Positions 9,490-21,793 are shown, counted from the stretch's first letter. The stretch: 64,000 nt of DNA from Bordetella genomosp. 9 (GCF_002261425.1 NZ_NEVJ01000001.1:434001-498000), one strand, 5' to 3'. Notes: generated by a model not told the origin, from the sequence alone. Made by a program: numbers and translations.

Positions 9490-11760
9490 ATGAAATTCCG
9501 CTTTCCCATTGTCATCATCGACGAAGACTACCGTTCCGAGAACGCCTCGGGGCTGGGCATACGCGCGCTCGCGGCGGCGATCGAAGCTGAAGGCGTCGAG
9601 GTGCTCGGCGTCACCAGCTATGGCGACCTGAGTTCGTTTGCGCAGCAGCAAAGCCGGGCCAGCGCCTTCATCCTGTCGATCGACGACGAGGAATTCGACG
9701 TCGATTCGCCGGAAGACGTGGCCAGCGCCATCAAGAACCTGCGGACGTTCATCGGCGAACTGCGTTTTCGCAATGCGGACATCCCGATCTATCTCTACGG
9801 CGAAACCCGCACGTCGCAGCACATCCCCAACGACATCCTGCGCGAGCTGCACGGCTTCATCCACATGTTCGAGGACACGCCGGAATTCGTGGCCCGCCAC
9901 ATCATCCGCGAAGCCCGCGCCTACGTGGACAGCCTGCCGCCGCCGTTCTTCCGCGAACTGGTCAAGTACGCCCAGGACGGTTCGTATTCGTGGCACTGCC
10001 CCGGACACTCCGGCGGCGTGGCGTTCCTGAAGAGCCCGGTCGGCCAGATGTTCCACCAGTTCTTCGGCGAAAACATGCTGCGCGCCGACGTCTGCAACGC
10101 CGTCGACGAACTGGGCCAGCTGCTGGACCACACCGGCCCCGTCGCCGAATCGGAACTGAATGCGGCCCGCATCTTCCACGCCGACCACTGCTACTTCGTC
10201 ACCAACGGCACATCGACGTCCAACAAGGTCGTGTGGCACGCCAACGTCGCCGCCGGCGACGTGGTGGTGGTCGACCGCAACTGCCACAAGTCCATCCTGC
10301 ACGCCATCACGATGACCGGCGCGATCCCCGTATTCCTGCGGCCGACGCGCAACCACCTGGGCATCATCGGGCCGATTCCCATCGAGGAATTCGAACCCGA
10401 GAACATCATGAAGAAGATCGAGGCCAATCCCTTCGCCCGCGAAGCGAAGGACAAGAAGCCCCGCATCCTGACGCTGACCCAAAGCACCTACGACGGCGTC
10501 ATCTACAACGTCGAAATGATCAAGGAAAAGCTGGGCGACTACGTCGACACCCTGCACTTCGACGAAGCCTGGCTGCCGCACGCGGCGTTCCACGAGTTCT
10601 ACCAGGACATGCACGCCATCGGCCAGGGCCGGCCTCGCAGCGACTCGGCGATGGTGTTCGCCACCCACTCCACGCACAAGCTGCTGGCCGGCATCTCGCA
10701 GGCGTCGCAGATCATCGTGCAGGAATCGAAGACCCGCAAGCTGGACCGCAACATCTTCAACGAAGCCTACCTGATGCACACGTCCACCTCGCCGCAGTAC
10801 GCGATCATCGCGTCCTGCGATGTGGCGGCGGCGATGATGGAGCCGCCCGGCGGCACCGCGCTGGTCGAGGAAAGCATCCGCGAAGCCATGGATTTCCGCC
10901 GCGCCATGCGCAAGGTGGAATCCGAGTTCGGCCGCAACGACTGGTGGTTCAAGGTATGGGGCCCCAACCGCCTGGTGGCCGACGGCATCGGCAACCGCGA
11001 TGAGTGGCTGCTGGAATCCGGCGACCACTGGCATGGCTTCGGCGCGATCGCCGACGGCTTCAACATGCTGGATCCCATCAAGGCCACCATCATCACCCCG
11101 GGCCTGGATATTTCGGGCAGCTTCGGCGAAACCGGCATCCCGGCGGCGCTGGTCTCCAAGTACCTGACCGAGCACGGCGTGGTGGTGGAAAAGACCGGCC
11201 TGTATTCCTTCTTCATCCTGTTCACCATCGGCATCACCAAGGGCCGCTGGAACACGCTCCTGACGGCGCTGCAGCAGTTCAAGGACGACTACGACCGCAA
11301 CCAGCCGATGTGGCGCATCCTGCCGGAGTTCTGCCGCGAACATCGCCAGTACGAACGCATCGGCCTGCGCGACCTCTGCCAGCAGATCCACCACGCCTAT
11401 CGCGAAAGCGACGTCGCGCGCCTGACCACCGAGATGTATCTGAGCGACATGGTCCCGGCCCTCAAGCCTTCCGACGCCTTCGCCCGCATGGCGCATCGCC
11501 AGGTCGAGCGGGTCGCCATCGAGGATCTGGAAGGCCGCGTCACCGGCGTGCTGTTGACGCCTTACCCGCCCGGCATCCCGCTGCTGATTCCCGGCGAACG
11601 CTTCAACCGCACCATCGTGCAGTACCTGCAGTTCGCACGGGCGTTCAACGAGCGCTTCCCGGGCTTCGAGACCGACATCCACGGCCTGGCCGAGGACGTC
11701 GACGACAACGGGCAGGTGCGCTACTACGTCGACTGCCTGAAGGAAGAGCAGGACCAGTAA
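9490..11760 (+). CDS. Arginine/lysine/ornithine decarboxylase, PLP fold type I
   Basis: A 756-residue group III amino-acid decarboxylase. It has an N-terminal response-regulator-like wing domain (about 1-150), a large PLP-binding aspartate-aminotransferase fold, and a C-terminal domain. The PLP Schiff-base lysine is Lys397 in the ATHSTHK motif; WHCPGHSGG and the TNGTSTSNK segment are family landmarks. Length equals that of E. coli arginine decarboxylase AdiA, but lysine and ornithine enzymes are close relatives, so substrate is left open. A GCAGGAG ribosome binding site precedes ATG 9490; the frame upstream to 9388 is not family-like. No linked antiporter is present, so an acid-resistance pair is not evident here. 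Confidence 0.93.
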   Translation: MKFRFPIVIIDEDYRSENASGLGIRALAAAIEAEGVEVLGVTSYGDLSSFAQQQSRASAFILSIDDEEFDVDSPEDVASAIKNLRTFIGELRFRNADIPIYLYGETRTSQHIPNDILRELHGFIHMFEDTPEFVARHIIREARAYVDSLPPPFFRELVKYAQDGSYSWHCPGHSGGVAFLKSPVGQMFHQFFGENMLRADVCNAVDELGQLLDHTGPVAESELNAARIFHADHCYFVTNGTSTSNKVVWHANVAAGDVVVVDRNCHKSILHAITMTGAIPVFLRPTRNHLGIIGPIPIEEFEPENIMKKIEANPFAREAKDKKPRILTLTQSTYDGVIYNVEMIKEKLGDYVDTLHFDEAWLPHAAFHEFYQDMHAIGQGRPRSDSAMVFATHSTHKLLAGISQASQIIVQESKTRKLDRNIFNEAYLMHTSTSPQYAIIASCDVAAAMMEPPGGTALVEESIREAMDFRRAMRKVESEFGRNDWWFKVWGPNRLVADGIGNRDEWLLESGDHWHGFGAIADGFNMLDPIKATIITPGLDISGSFGETGIPAALVSKYLTEHGVVVEKTGLYSFFILFTIGITKGRWNTLLTALQQFKDDYDRNQPMWRILPEFCREHRQYERIGLRDLCQQIHHAYRESDVARLTTEMYLSDMVPALKPSDAFARMAHRQVERVAIEDLEGRVTGVLLTPYPPGIPLLIPGERFNRTIVQYLQFARAFNERFPGFETDIHGLAEDVDDNGQVRYYVDCLKEEQDQ

Positions 11761-11765
11761 GGCAG

Positions 11766-12962
11766 ATGTTCGACGTCGCCATCATCGGCGCCGGCGCGGC
11801 GGGCATGATGTGCGCCGCCGTGGCCGGCCAGCGCGGCCTGCGGGTCGTGCTGATCGATCACGCCGACCGGTTGGCGGAGAAAATCCGCATTTCCGGCGGC
11901 GGCCGCTGCAATTTCACCAACACCGGCACCGGGCCGGCGAACTTCCTGTCGGAAAACCCGCATTTCTGCCGCTCGGCGCTGGCCGGCTACGGACCGCGGG
12001 ATTTCCTGGACCTGCTGCGCCGCCACCGGGTGTCCTGGCACGAGAAGCACCGCGGCCAGCTGTTCTGCGACGATTCCAGCGAATCCATCATCGACGTGCT
12101 GCGCGCCGAATGCGACGCCGGCCAGGTGCAGTGGCGCATGCCCTGCACGGTGGCGGAGATCGTCCGCGCGGCGGACGCCGCCTTCGAGCTGCGCACCGTC
12201 GGCGATGGCGTGCTGCGCGCCGCCAAGGTGGTCCTGGCCACCGGCGGCATGGCGATTCCGCAGCTGGGCGCCACCGACTATGCCTTGAAGGTGGCGCGGC
12301 AGTTCGGCCTGAAGGTCGTCGAACCGCGCCCCGCGCTGGTGCCGCTGACTTTCGACGCCGCGCTCTGGGCGCCTTTCGCGGCCTTGTCCGGCGTGGCCCT
12401 GGAGGCCGACGTCCGCAGCGGGCAGGGCGACTTCCTGGAAGACATCCTGTTCACCCACCGCGGCCTGTCGGGCCCCGGCATCCTGCAGATCTCCAGCTAC
12501 TGGAACCCCGGAGAACCCATCACCCTGGATCTGGCCAGCGGCCGCGACCTGGCGCGCGAGCTCATCGAAGCCAAGTCCGGCGGCCGCCAGCAGCTCGGCA
12601 CGGCGCTGTCGGCGTTGTGGCCGCGCAGGCTGGCCGAGCAGTGGCTGCATGGCGTCGTCGACGCGCGCGGCCAGCCGCTGGCCGGCGCGCGGCTGGCGGA
12701 TATTCCGGACAAGGCGCTACGCGAGCTGGCACGGAACATCCACGCCTGGACCCTGGTCCCCACCGGCACCGCCGGCTACAAGAAGGCGGAAGTCATGCGC
12801 GGGGGCGTGGATACGCGCGGGCTGGACCAGAAGAGCATGCAGGCGCGCGGCGTTCCCGGCCTTTATTTCATCGGTGAAGCGGTGGATGTCACCGGCTGGC
12901 TGGGCGGCTATAACTTCCAGTGGGCCTGGGCCTCGGGCGTCGCCTGTGGCAAGGCGCTCTGA
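11766..12962 (+). CDS. HI0933/YhiN-family flavoprotein oxidoreductase
   Basis: A 398-residue FAD-dependent oxidoreductase of the HI0933/YhiN family. The N-terminal dinucleotide-binding motif is GAGAAG (about 9-14), followed by the family signature ISGGGRCNFTN and, at the C-terminus, the FAD-contact region FIGEAVDVTGWLGGYN. The cellular role of this family is not established. It starts 5 bases after the decarboxylase stop, so the two are probably one operon. A second, more distant member of the same superfamily is encoded at 48706-49956. Confidence 0.88.
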   Translation: MFDVAIIGAGAAGMMCAAVAGQRGLRVVLIDHADRLAEKIRISGGGRCNFTNTGTGPANFLSENPHFCRSALAGYGPRDFLDLLRRHRVSWHEKHRGQLFCDDSSESIIDVLRAECDAGQVQWRMPCTVAEIVRAADAAFELRTVGDGVLRAAKVVLATGGMAIPQLGATDYALKVARQFGLKVVEPRPALVPLTFDAALWAPFAALSGVALEADVRSGQGDFLEDILFTHRGLSGPGILQISSYWNPGEPITLDLASGRDLARELIEAKSGGRQQLGTALSALWPRRLAEQWLHGVVDARGQPLAGARLADIPDKALRELARNIHAWTLVPTGTAGYKKAEVMRGGVDTRGLDQKSMQARGVPGLYFIGEAVDVTGWLGGYNFQWAWASGVACGKAL

Positions 12963-12986
12963 CGCGCCGGCAGCGGCGCGCTTTTT
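12963..12986 (+). terminator. Rho-independent terminator after flavoprotein gene
   Basis: A 7-bp stem CGCGCCG/CGGCGCG (12963-12969 and 12974-12980) with a 4-base loop is followed by five T residues. It begins immediately after the stop codon and separates the decarboxylase-flavoprotein unit from the ZIP gene. Confidence 0.8.
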
Positions 12987-13056
12987 GCTCTCTTGCGCAT
13001 CACGCGTGCGCCGTCGCGGGTGATGAAAACGCGCACCGATCGAAAAGGGACGCAAC

Positions 13057-13947
13057 ATGAACACGCACATACGTTCGCTGGCCGATGCCGGCGCCGGCAA
13101 GGCCTTGCTGGTCGTCGTCCCCTTGCTGGCCGGGCTGGGCGCCTGGGGGATATGGCTGGCGCTGGAAGACAGCCATCCGCAGATCGCCGACGCCTGGCTC
13201 GGCGGCCTGATCGCCGCCGGCGCCACGGCCGCCGGCACGCTGCCGGTGATGTTCTCCCAGCGGCTGTCCGAACGGGTGCAGGACACGATGTTCGGCTTCG
13301 GCGCGGGCGTCATGCTGGCGGCATGCGCGTTTTCCCTGGTGGCCCCGGGCATCGAGGCCGCGCGCGAACTCGGCGCCGGCCCATGGGGCGCCGGCATGAC
13401 CGTGGGCGCGGCCATCCTGCTGGGCGCGGCCGCCTTGCTGTGGCTGGAGCGCTGCGTACCGCATGAGCATTTCATCAAGGGCAAGGAAGGGCACGACGCA
13501 CGCATGCTCAAGCGGACCTGGCTGTTCATCTTCGCCGTCATGCTGCACAACCTGCCGGAAGGCCTGGCCATCGGCGTGGGTTTCGGCGGGACCGATCCCA
13601 TGCGCGCCGGCGCCCTGGCTACGGGCATCGCCATCCAGGACGTGCCGGAAGGGCTGGTCGTGGCGGTCGCCCTGCTGGCGGCGGGCTACGGCCGCACGTT
13701 CGCCGTGGTCCTGGGCATGGTGTCGGGCCTGATCGAGCCGATCGGCGCGCTGGCCGGCGCCGCCGTCATGGCGTGGTCGACCGTGCTGCTGCCCTGGGGC
13801 CTGGGCTTCGCCGCCGGCGCCATGCTTTTCGTCATCAGCCACGAGATCATCCCCGAATCCCATCGCAAGGGGCACGAGGTCTTCGCCACCGGCGGGCTGA
13901 TGCTGGGCTTCGTGCTGATGATGCTGCTGGACACCGCCCTGGCCTGA
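13057..13947 (+). CDS. ZIP family divalent metal transporter
   Basis: A 296-residue inner-membrane metal transporter of the ZIP family, about eight membrane segments. The metal-binding motifs HNLPEG (164-169) and QDVPEG (194-199) supply the binuclear metal site, and the C-terminus contains FVISHEIIPESHRKGHE. The overall pattern closely resembles the structurally characterised Bordetella bronchiseptica zinc transporter BbZIP. It probably imports Zn2+ (possibly Fe2+ or Cd2+) into the cytoplasm. It stands alone between two transcription signals; no metal-responsive operator was recognised. Confidence 0.93.
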   Translation: MNTHIRSLADAGAGKALLVVVPLLAGLGAWGIWLALEDSHPQIADAWLGGLIAAGATAAGTLPVMFSQRLSERVQDTMFGFGAGVMLAACAFSLVAPGIEAARELGAGPWGAGMTVGAAILLGAAALLWLERCVPHEHFIKGKEGHDARMLKRTWLFIFAVMLHNLPEGLAIGVGFGGTDPMRAGALATGIAIQDVPEGLVVAVALLAAGYGRTFAVVLGMVSGLIEPIGALAGAAVMAWSTVLLPWGLGFAAGAMLFVISHEIIPESHRKGHEVFATGGLMLGFVLMMLLDTALA

Positions 13948-13978
13948 GTTGTATCCTTCGCCACGCTGTCACGCATCA

Positions 13979-14230
13979 TGCGGGAGAGAGCGGCACGCCC
14001 CGGCGCGCCGCCGCCGAAGGCGCAATTCGCCCGGAATCGCTCAGGCAACCCATACCGCAGCATGCCTTGCCCAGGACGCGCCGCATCGGCGCCCCGGGTG
14101 AACACAGCGCTCTGGAGAGAGCCGGCCACCCATCCAGCGGTGCGCCCGGACGCCGAAGGTGCAAACCCGCCATGCAGGACACGCCGTGTCGTGCCGTGCG
14201 CGGGGCAACTCTCAGGCAAAAGGACAGAGG
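13979..14230 (+). promoter_or_regulatory. Tandem glycine riboswitch upstream of gcvT
   Basis: Two consecutive glycine aptamers fill most of the 331-base gap before gcvT. Aptamer 1 (about 13979-14085) shows GGGAGAGAG, GCCGAAGGCGCAA and GCTCAGGCAA. Aptamer 2 (about 14102-14230) shows TGGAGAGAG, GCCGAAGGTGCAAA, CTCTCAGGCAA and GGACAGAGG. These are the conserved glycine-riboswitch cores in order. Glycine binding is expected to turn on gcvTHP expression. No clear terminator follows the second aptamer, and only about 48 bases separate it from the gcvT start, so translational control is as likely as transcriptional control. Confidence 0.93.
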
Positions 14231-14278
14231 GGCGGAAGCGTTTCAACCCGCCCACCGCTGCTGTCCGGAGCTTTTTCC

Positions 14279-15382
14279 ATGTCGCATTCCCTGAAGAACA
14301 CCCCCTTGGCGCAAGCCCATATCGATGCCGGCGCGCGCATGGTCGACTTCGGCGGGTGGAATATGCCGCTGGCCTACGGCTCGCAGCTGGAAGAGCACCA
14401 CGCGGTCCGCCAGGATGCCGGCATGTTCGACGTTTCGCACATGCTCAACGTCGACGTCACGGGCGCCGACGCCATGGCCTTCCTGCGCCGCCTGATCGCC
14501 AACGACGTCGCCAAGCTGACGGCCACGCCCGGCAAGGCGCTGTACAGCTGCATGCTGAATCCGGAAGGCGGCGTCATCGACGACCTGATCGTCTATTTCT
14601 TCGCCGCCGATCGTTGGCGCGTCGTGGTCAATGCCGGCACCGCCGACAAGGACGTCGCCTGGATGCAGCGCATCGCGATCGCCTCCCGCCTTGCCGTCTC
14701 GATCGCGCCGCGCCGGGATCTGTCCATGATCGCCGTACAGGGGCCGAACGCGCGCGCCAAGGTCTGGGCCGCGCGCCCGGCCTGGAAGACCGATACGGAG
14801 GGGTTGACGCCGTTCACGGCGGCGCAATTCGGCGCGGATACCCTGGTGGCGCGCACCGGCTATACCGGCGAGGACGGCTTCGAAATCGTGCTGCCCGCCA
14901 CGGAAGTCGGCGCGTTGTGGCAGGACCTCGCGGCGCAGGGCGTGCGTCCCTGCGGCCTGGGCGCGCGCGACACGCTGCGCCTGGAGGCCGGCATGAACCT
15001 GTACGGCCAGGACATGGACGAAATGATCCAGCCCGCGCAAGCCGGGCTGACCTGGACCGTGTCCTTGAAGGATCCCGCCCGCGCCTTCATCGGCCGCGCG
15101 GCCATCGAGCAGTTCGGCACGCCCGCGGCCTTCCTGGGCCTGAAGCTGAACGAGCGCGGCGTCATGCGCGCCCATATGGCGGTGCGCACGGCCCATGGCG
15201 CCGGCGAAATCACCAGCGGCACGATGTCGCCCACGCTGGGCGTGTCGATCGCTTTCGCGCGCATGCCGCTGGACGTCAAGCCGGGCGATGCCGTCGCAGT
15301 GGACATCCGGGGCAAATGGGTGCCGGCGACCGTGTGCAAATTGCCATTCGTCCGCAACGGCAAAGCCGTCGAACAACCGTAA
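14279..15382 (+). CDS. gcvT: Glycine cleavage system T protein (aminomethyltransferase)
   Basis: A 367-residue aminomethyltransferase that takes the aminomethyl group from lipoylated GcvH and forms 5,10-methylene-tetrahydrofolate plus ammonia. The FGGWNMPL motif near the N-terminus, FDVSHM, and the YTGEDGFE segment are family hallmarks. Length is normal (E. coli 364). ATG 14279 was chosen although the frame is open through the riboswitch. First gene of the gcvT-gcvH-gcvP operon. Confidence 0.96.
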   Translation: MSHSLKNTPLAQAHIDAGARMVDFGGWNMPLAYGSQLEEHHAVRQDAGMFDVSHMLNVDVTGADAMAFLRRLIANDVAKLTATPGKALYSCMLNPEGGVIDDLIVYFFAADRWRVVVNAGTADKDVAWMQRIAIASRLAVSIAPRRDLSMIAVQGPNARAKVWAARPAWKTDTEGLTPFTAAQFGADTLVARTGYTGEDGFEIVLPATEVGALWQDLAAQGVRPCGLGARDTLRLEAGMNLYGQDMDEMIQPAQAGLTWTVSLKDPARAFIGRAAIEQFGTPAAFLGLKLNERGVMRAHMAVRTAHGAGEITSGTMSPTLGVSIAFARMPLDVKPGDAVAVDIRGKWVPATVCKLPFVRNGKAVEQP

Positions 15383-15391
15383 ACTGGCGAT

Positions 15392-15418
15392 GCCCATGCC
15401 GGCGCGTGCCGCATGGGC
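15392..15418 (+). other. Intercistronic hairpin between gcvT and gcvH
   Basis: GCCCATGC (15392-15399) pairs perfectly with GCATGGGC (15411-15418), and the stem can extend inward with GGC/GCC around a GCGT loop. No T tract follows, so it is more likely an mRNA stability or processing element than a terminator. Confidence 0.6.
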
Positions 15419-15481
15419 GGGGCGCGCATTACTTCTCCATCCATCCTCCCTACGGTTTTTGAATTCTTAGGAGCTGCTTCC

Positions 15482-15850
15482 ATGAGCCTGCCCACCGATC
15501 GCAAGTACACCGAATCGCATGAATGGGTGAAAGCCGAAGGCGACGTGTTCGTCGTCGGCATCACCGACCAGGCCCAGGAACAACTGGGTGATCTCGTTTT
15601 CGTCGGCGACGTCAAGGTCGGCGCCAAGCTGGCCGCCGGCGATACGGCCGGCGTGGTGGAGTCGGTCAAGGCCGCATCGGACATCTATGCGCCGGTCGCG
15701 GGCGAAATCGTCGCCTTCAACGACGCGCTGGAAGCCGACCCCGCGCAGATCAACGGCGGCGCCTATACCGCCTGGATTTTCAAGATCAAGCCGGACAATC
15801 CCGCCGATCTGGACAAGCTGCTGGACGCTTCCGGCTACGAAGCCCTGTAA
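15482..15850 (+). CDS. gcvH: Glycine cleavage system H protein (lipoyl carrier)
   Basis: A 122-residue lipoyl-carrier protein of the glycine cleavage system. Lys63, in the ESVKAASDIYAP motif, is the lipoylated residue that shuttles the aminomethyl group between GcvP, GcvT and lipoamide dehydrogenase. The start is ATG 15482, preceded by TAGGAG; the open frame upstream to 15413 is not H-protein-like. It lies 99 bases after gcvT and 21 before gcvP. No lipoamide dehydrogenase gene is present here. Confidence 0.96.
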   Translation: MSLPTDRKYTESHEWVKAEGDVFVVGITDQAQEQLGDLVFVGDVKVGAKLAAGDTAGVVESVKAASDIYAPVAGEIVAFNDALEADPAQINGGAYTAWIFKIKPDNPADLDKLLDASGYEAL

Positions 15851-15871
15851 GGCCACTTTTCAAGAGAAACC

Positions 15872-18745
15872 ATGTCGCGCCCCCTCGACACGCATACCGA
15901 TTTCATCCCCCGCCACATCGGGCCTTCCGACACCGCCCAGGCCGCCATGCTGCGCGTGCTGGGCGCGGACAGCCTGGAAGACCTGATCGGCCAGGTGGTG
16001 CCGCCCGCCATCCGCACCAAGGCGCCGCTGGCGCTGCCGCCGGCGCGCAGCGAGCCGGACGTGCTGGCCGAGCTGCGCGACATCGCGCGCGGCAACCAGG
16101 TCTATCGCAGTTATATCGGCCAGGGCTATTACGGCACGCACACGCCCAACGTCATCCTGCGCAACATCCTGGAGAATCCCGCCTGGTACACGGCTTATAC
16201 GCCTTACCAGCCGGAAATCTCGCAAGGCCGCCTGGAAGCCCTGCTGAACTACCAGACCATGGTGGCGGACCTCACCGGCCTGGACATCGCCAACGCGTCG
16301 CTGCTGGACGAAGGCACGGCCGCGGCCGAGGCCATGACGCTGGCGCGCCGGGGCGCGAAGTCCTCCAGCAATGTGTTCTTCGTTTCGCGCCACTGCCATC
16401 CGCAGACCATCGAGGTCGTGCGCACGCGCGCCGAAGGCCTGGATATCGAGATCGTCGTCGGCGATGAAACCGCCGGCCTGCCGGATTGCTTCGGCGTGCT
16501 GCTTCAATACCCGCGCAGCCTGGGCGGCGTGGACGACTACCGCGCCCTGGCCGAAACCGCGCACGCGCAAGGTGCCGTGGTGGCGTGCGCCACCGACCTG
16601 CTGGCGCTGGCCCTGCTGGCGCCGCCGGGCGCCTGGGGCGCCGACATCGCCGTGGGATCGGCGCAGCGTTTCGGCGTGCCCTTCGGTTTCGGCGGCCCGC
16701 ACGCCGGCTTCATGGCCTGCAAGGACGCCTACAAGCGCAACATGCCGGGCCGCCTGGTCGGCGTGTCCAAGGACGCGCAGGGCAACCACGCGTTGCGGCT
16801 GGCGCTGCAGACGCGCGAACAACATATCCGCCGCGAGAAGGCCACGTCCAACATTTGCACGGCGCAGGTGCTGCTGGCGGTGATGGCCGGCATGTACGCC
16901 GTCTGGCACGGCCCGGCCGGCATCCGCCGCATCGCCGAACGCGTACAGCGCGCCACCGCCATCCTGCGCGCGGCCCTGGACCAGTTTGGCGTCAAGGTCG
17001 TCAACGACACGTTCTTCGATACGCTGCAGGTGCGCACGGGTTCCGCCACCGCGGCGGTCCTGGCGGCCGCCGACGCGGTGAGCATCAACCTGCGCGCGGT
17101 GGACGGCGAGCACGTGGCCGTGTCGCTGGACGAGACCGTCACCGACGCCGACCTGGCGCAACTGGCCGGCGTGTTCGCCAGCGGATTGGGCAAGCCCGCC
17201 GCCGCCATCGATATCGATGCGCTGGACCAGCGCGCCGCCGCCGGCATCCCGGCCGCCGTGGCGCGCCAGGGCGATATCCTGGCGCATCCGGTTTTCTCCA
17301 GTGTGCAATCGGAAACCGACATGCTGCGCTACCTGCGCAAGCTGGCGGACAAGGACTTGGCGCTGGACCGCAGCATGATCCCGCTGGGTTCGTGCACCAT
17401 GAAACTGAACGCGACGGCCGAGATGATTCCCATCACCTGGCCGGAATTCGCGAACATGCATCCCTTCGCGCCCGCCGCGCAGACCGCCGGCTATCGCCAG
17501 CTGATCGACAAGCTGTCGGCCGCGCTGTGCGAGATCACCGGCTATGACGCCATCAGCCTGCAGCCGAACTCGGGCGCCCAGGGCGAGTATGCCGGCCTGC
17601 TGGCGATCCGCGCGTACCACGAGGCGAACGGCCAGCACCAGCGCAACGTCTGCCTGATTCCGTCGTCGGCGCACGGCACCAATCCCGCGTCGGCCCAGCT
17701 GGCCGGCATGCAGGTGGTGGTCGTGGCTTCCGATTCGAACGGCAACGTCGACGTCGCGGACCTGCGCGCCAAGGTGGCGCAGGTCGGCGATCGCCTGTCG
17801 GCGCTGATGATCACCTATCCCTCGACCCACGGCGTCTTCGAGGAAGCCGTGACGGAGATCTGCGACATCGTGCACCAGGCCGGCGGCCAGGTGTACATGG
17901 ACGGCGCCAACATGAACGCCATGGTGGGGCTGGCCAAGCCGGGCAAGTTCGGCTCCGACGTGTCGCACCTGAACCTGCACAAGACCTTCTGCATTCCGCA
18001 CGGCGGCGGCGGTCCGGGCGTCGGCCCGGTGGCGGTGCGCGGGCATCTGGCGCCCTACCTGCCCGGCGTGGTCGATGCCGCCGGCAAGCTGCCGGAAGGC
18101 GCCAAGGTCGGTCCGGTGTCGGCCGCGCCCTTCGGGTCGGCCGGTATCCTGCCGATCCCGTACATCTACATTGCGTTGATGGGCGCCGAAGGCCTGCTGC
18201 GGGCCACTGAAGTGGCCATCCTGAACGCCAACTACATCGCCCATCGCCTGCGCGAGCACTATCCGGTGCTGTACTGCGGCCGCAATGGCCGCGTCGCGCA
18301 CGAATGCATCCTCGATGTGCGGCCGCTGAAGGACAGCAGCGGCGTGTCGGCGGAAGACATCGCCAAGCGCCTGATCGACTACGGTTTCCATGCGCCCACC
18401 ATGAGCTTCCCGGTGGCGGGCACGCTGATGGTGGAGCCCACGGAATCCGAAGGCCTGGCCGAACTGGATCGCTTCGTGGACGCCATGATCGCCATCCGCC
18501 AGGAGATCGCGCTGATCGAACGTGGCGAGCGTGACCGGGACGACAACGTGCTGAAGAACGCCCCCCATACGGCGGCCACCCTGATGGCCGACGAATGGCA
18601 TCACGACTACACGCGGCGCGAGGCGGCCTATCCGCTGGAGTCGCTGAAGGACGGCAAGTACTGGCCGCCGGTGGCGCGCGTGGACAACGCCTATGGGGAT
18701 CGCAACCTGGTGTGTTCCTGCCTGCCCATCGAGGCCTACGCCTGA
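15872..18745 (+). CDS. gcvP: Glycine dehydrogenase (decarboxylating), P protein
   Basis: A 957-residue PLP-dependent glycine decarboxylase, the same length as E. coli GcvP. It is a fused alpha-beta type P protein: the N-terminal half is the degenerate fold and the C-terminal half carries the PLP lysine Lys704 in [17 protein letters not shown]. It decarboxylates glycine and loads the aminomethyl group onto GcvH. Last gene of the riboswitch-controlled operon, ending at a strong terminator. Confidence 0.97.
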   Translation: MSRPLDTHTDFIPRHIGPSDTAQAAMLRVLGADSLEDLIGQVVPPAIRTKAPLALPPARSEPDVLAELRDIARGNQVYRSYIGQGYYGTHTPNVILRNILENPAWYTAYTPYQPEISQGRLEALLNYQTMVADLTGLDIANASLLDEGTAAAEAMTLARRGAKSSSNVFFVSRHCHPQTIEVVRTRAEGLDIEIVVGDETAGLPDCFGVLLQYPRSLGGVDDYRALAETAHAQGAVVACATDLLALALLAPPGAWGADIAVGSAQRFGVPFGFGGPHAGFMACKDAYKRNMPGRLVGVSKDAQGNHALRLALQTREQHIRREKATSNICTAQVLLAVMAGMYAVWHGPAGIRRIAERVQRATAILRAALDQFGVKVVNDTFFDTLQVRTGSATAAVLAAADAVSINLRAVDGEHVAVSLDETVTDADLAQLAGVFASGLGKPAAAIDIDALDQRAAAGIPAAVARQGDILAHPVFSSVQSETDMLRYLRKLADKDLALDRSMIPLGSCTMKLNATAEMIPITWPEFANMHPFAPAAQTAGYRQLIDKLSAALCEITGYDAISLQPNSGAQGEYAGLLAIRAYHEANGQHQRNVCLIPSSAHGTNPASAQLAGMQVVVVASDSNGNVDVADLRAKVAQVGDRLSALMITYPSTHGVFEEAVTEICDIVHQAGGQVYMDGANMNAMVGLAKPGKFGSDVSHLNLHKTFCIPHGGGGPGVGPVAVRGHLAPYLPGVVDAAGKLPEGAKVGPVSAAPFGSAGILPIPYIYIALMGAEGLLRATEVAILNANYIAHRLREHYPVLYCGRNGRVAHECILDVRPLKDSSGVSAEDIAKRLIDYGFHAPTMSFPVAGTLMVEPTESEGLAELDRFVDAMIAIRQEIALIERGERDRDDNVLKNAPHTAATLMADEWHHDYTRREAAYPLESLKDGKYWPPVARVDNAYGDRNLVCSCLPIEAYA

Positions 18746-18786
18746 GGCACCTGACGCGCCGTGTTCACTTGGCGCGCCTGATGTGA

Positions 18787-18818
18787 AAAGGCCCGGCGCT
18801 CGCGCGCCGGGCCTTTTT

Positions 18819-18820
<2 letters not shown>
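18787..18820. terminator. Rho-independent terminator between gcvP and mmsA
   Basis: GGCCCGGCGC (18790-18799), loop TCGC, GCGCCGGGCC (18804-18813), then seven T. A run of four A precedes the left arm, so it may also act weakly on the convergent mmsA transcript, whose stop codon lies at 18819-18821. Confidence 0.92.
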
Positions 18821-20312
<1,492 letters not shown>

Positions 20313-20314
20313 GG

Positions 20315-21640
20315 TCAGGCGATTTCCTTCAACACCGAGCCTATGGTCTGGAAGATTTGCTCGATCTGTTTTTCTTCGATGATCAGCGGCGGCGAGACCG
20401 CCAGGGTGTCGCCCGTATAGCGCACCATCAGGCCGGTGTCGAAGCAGCGCTGGAAGGCCTCGGCCGCGCGGGCGCCCGGCGCGCCGGCGCGCGGCGAAAG
20501 TTCGACGCCCGCCACCAGGCCGATGTTGCGCACGTCGATGACGTGCTGCGTGCCCTTCAATCCGTGCGCGGCCTTTTCGAAGGCGGGCGCCAGTTCGCGG
20601 GCGCGGGCGAACAGGTTGTCGCGGCGGTAGATGTCCAGGGTCGCCAGCACGGCGGCGCAGGCCATGGGATGCGCCGAATAGGTATAGCCGTGGAAGAACT
20701 CGATGCCGGCGGGTCCGCTTTCGACGATGGCGTCGTGCACCTCGCGCCGGACCGCCACCGCGCCGCAGGGCACCACGGCGTTGCTGATGCCCTTCGCCAT
20801 GGTGATCAGGTCCGGCGTGACGCCGAAGAATTCGCTGGCGGTGGCGGCGCCCACGCGGCCGTAGCCGGTGATGACCTCGTCGAAAATCAGCAGGATGCCG
20901 TGTTTGCTGGTGATCTCGCGCAGCCTTTCCAGATAGCCCTTGGGCGGCACCAGCACGCCGGTGGATCCGGCCATCGGTTCGACGATGACGGCGGCGACGG
21001 TCGACGGGTCATGCAGCGCCAGGATGCGTTCCAGCTCGTCGGCCAGGTGCGCGCCCCAGTTGGGCTGGCCCTTGGAGAACGCGTTCTGCTCCAGGTTGTG
21101 CGTATGGGGCAGATGGTCGATCGCCGGGAGGAGGGCGCCCGAGAAGATCTTGCGATTGGGGGAAATGCCGCCCACGGAAATCCCGCCGAAACCCACGCCG
21201 TGATAGCCGCGCTCGCGGCCGATCAGGCGCGTGCGCTGGCCTTCGCCACGGGCGCGGTGATAGGCCAGGGCGATCTTCAGCGCGGTGTCGACCGATTCCG
21301 AGCCGGAATTGGTGAAGAAGATGCGGTCCAGGCCCTGCGGCATCAGCTCCGCCACGGCGCTGGCGGCCTGGAAGGCCAGCGGATGGCCCAGCTGGAAGCC
21401 GGGCGCGTAGTCCATGACGCCCGCCTGGTGCGAGACGGCCGCGGTGATCTCTTCGCGGCAGTGGCCGGCGTTCACGCACCACAGTCCGGACGTGCCGTCC
21501 AGGATCTGGCGGCCGTCCAGCGACGTGTAGTACATGCCCTTGGCCGATGCCAGCATGCGCGGATGGGCCTTGAACTGCCGGTTGGCAGTGAAGGGCATCC
21601 AAAGATGGGACATATCGGTGGGCGTATGCGGCGCGTTCAT
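20315..21640 (-). CDS. Omega-amino acid (beta-alanine)-pyruvate aminotransferase
   Basis: A 441-residue class III PLP aminotransferase. The PLP lysine is Lys283 in [11 protein letters not shown], the substrate-side [12 protein letters not shown] motif is characteristic of omega-amino acid:pyruvate transaminases, and [11 protein letters not shown] holds the PLP-contacting aspartate. It likely transfers the amino group of beta-alanine to pyruvate, giving malonate semialdehyde for the adjacent dehydrogenase. It is divergent from a MocR regulator with 191 bases between starts, which is the usual arrangement for regulator and target. Confidence 0.92.
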   Translation of the reverse strand: MNAPHTPTDMSHLWMPFTANRQFKAHPRMLASAKGMYYTSLDGRQILDGTSGLWCVNAGHCREEITAAVSHQAGVMDYAPGFQLGHPLAFQAASAVAELMPQGLDRIFFTNSGSESVDTALKIALAYHRARGEGQRTRLIGRERGYHGVGFGGISVGGISPNRKIFSGALLPAIDHLPHTHNLEQNAFSKGQPNWGAHLADELERILALHDPSTVAAVIVEPMAGSTGVLVPPKGYLERLREITSKHGILLIFDEVITGYGRVGAATASEFFGVTPDLITMAKGISNAVVPCGAVAVRREVHDAIVESGPAGIEFFHGYTYSAHPMACAAVLATLDIYRRDNLFARARELAPAFEKAAHGLKGTQHVIDVRNIGLVAGVELSPRAGAPGARAAEAFQRCFDTGLMVRYTGDTLAVSPPLIIEEKQIEQIFQTIGSVLKEIA

Positions 21641-21793
21641 GTGGGCTCCGGATTGGGACAGGCCGACGCCGGGTGGAAGGCGCGGGTCCTGTTAGGGCGC
21701 ACGGCCGGGCGATCCGGCATCGTGGGAATCAGCAGGCATTCTCGGCCTGCCGATCCGCCCTGCAAATACACAATCCATGTAAAAATGACCAGC

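Noticed and set aside
14000..14278. N-terminal extension of gcvT and a frame through the upstream region
   Set aside because: The segment is the tandem glycine riboswitch; its conserved bases are explained by RNA structure.
15860..18604. Antisense open frame of 914 codons opposite gcvP
   Set aside because: gcvP on the plus strand is unambiguous; the antisense product is rich in His, Arg, Gly and Val with no domain features.
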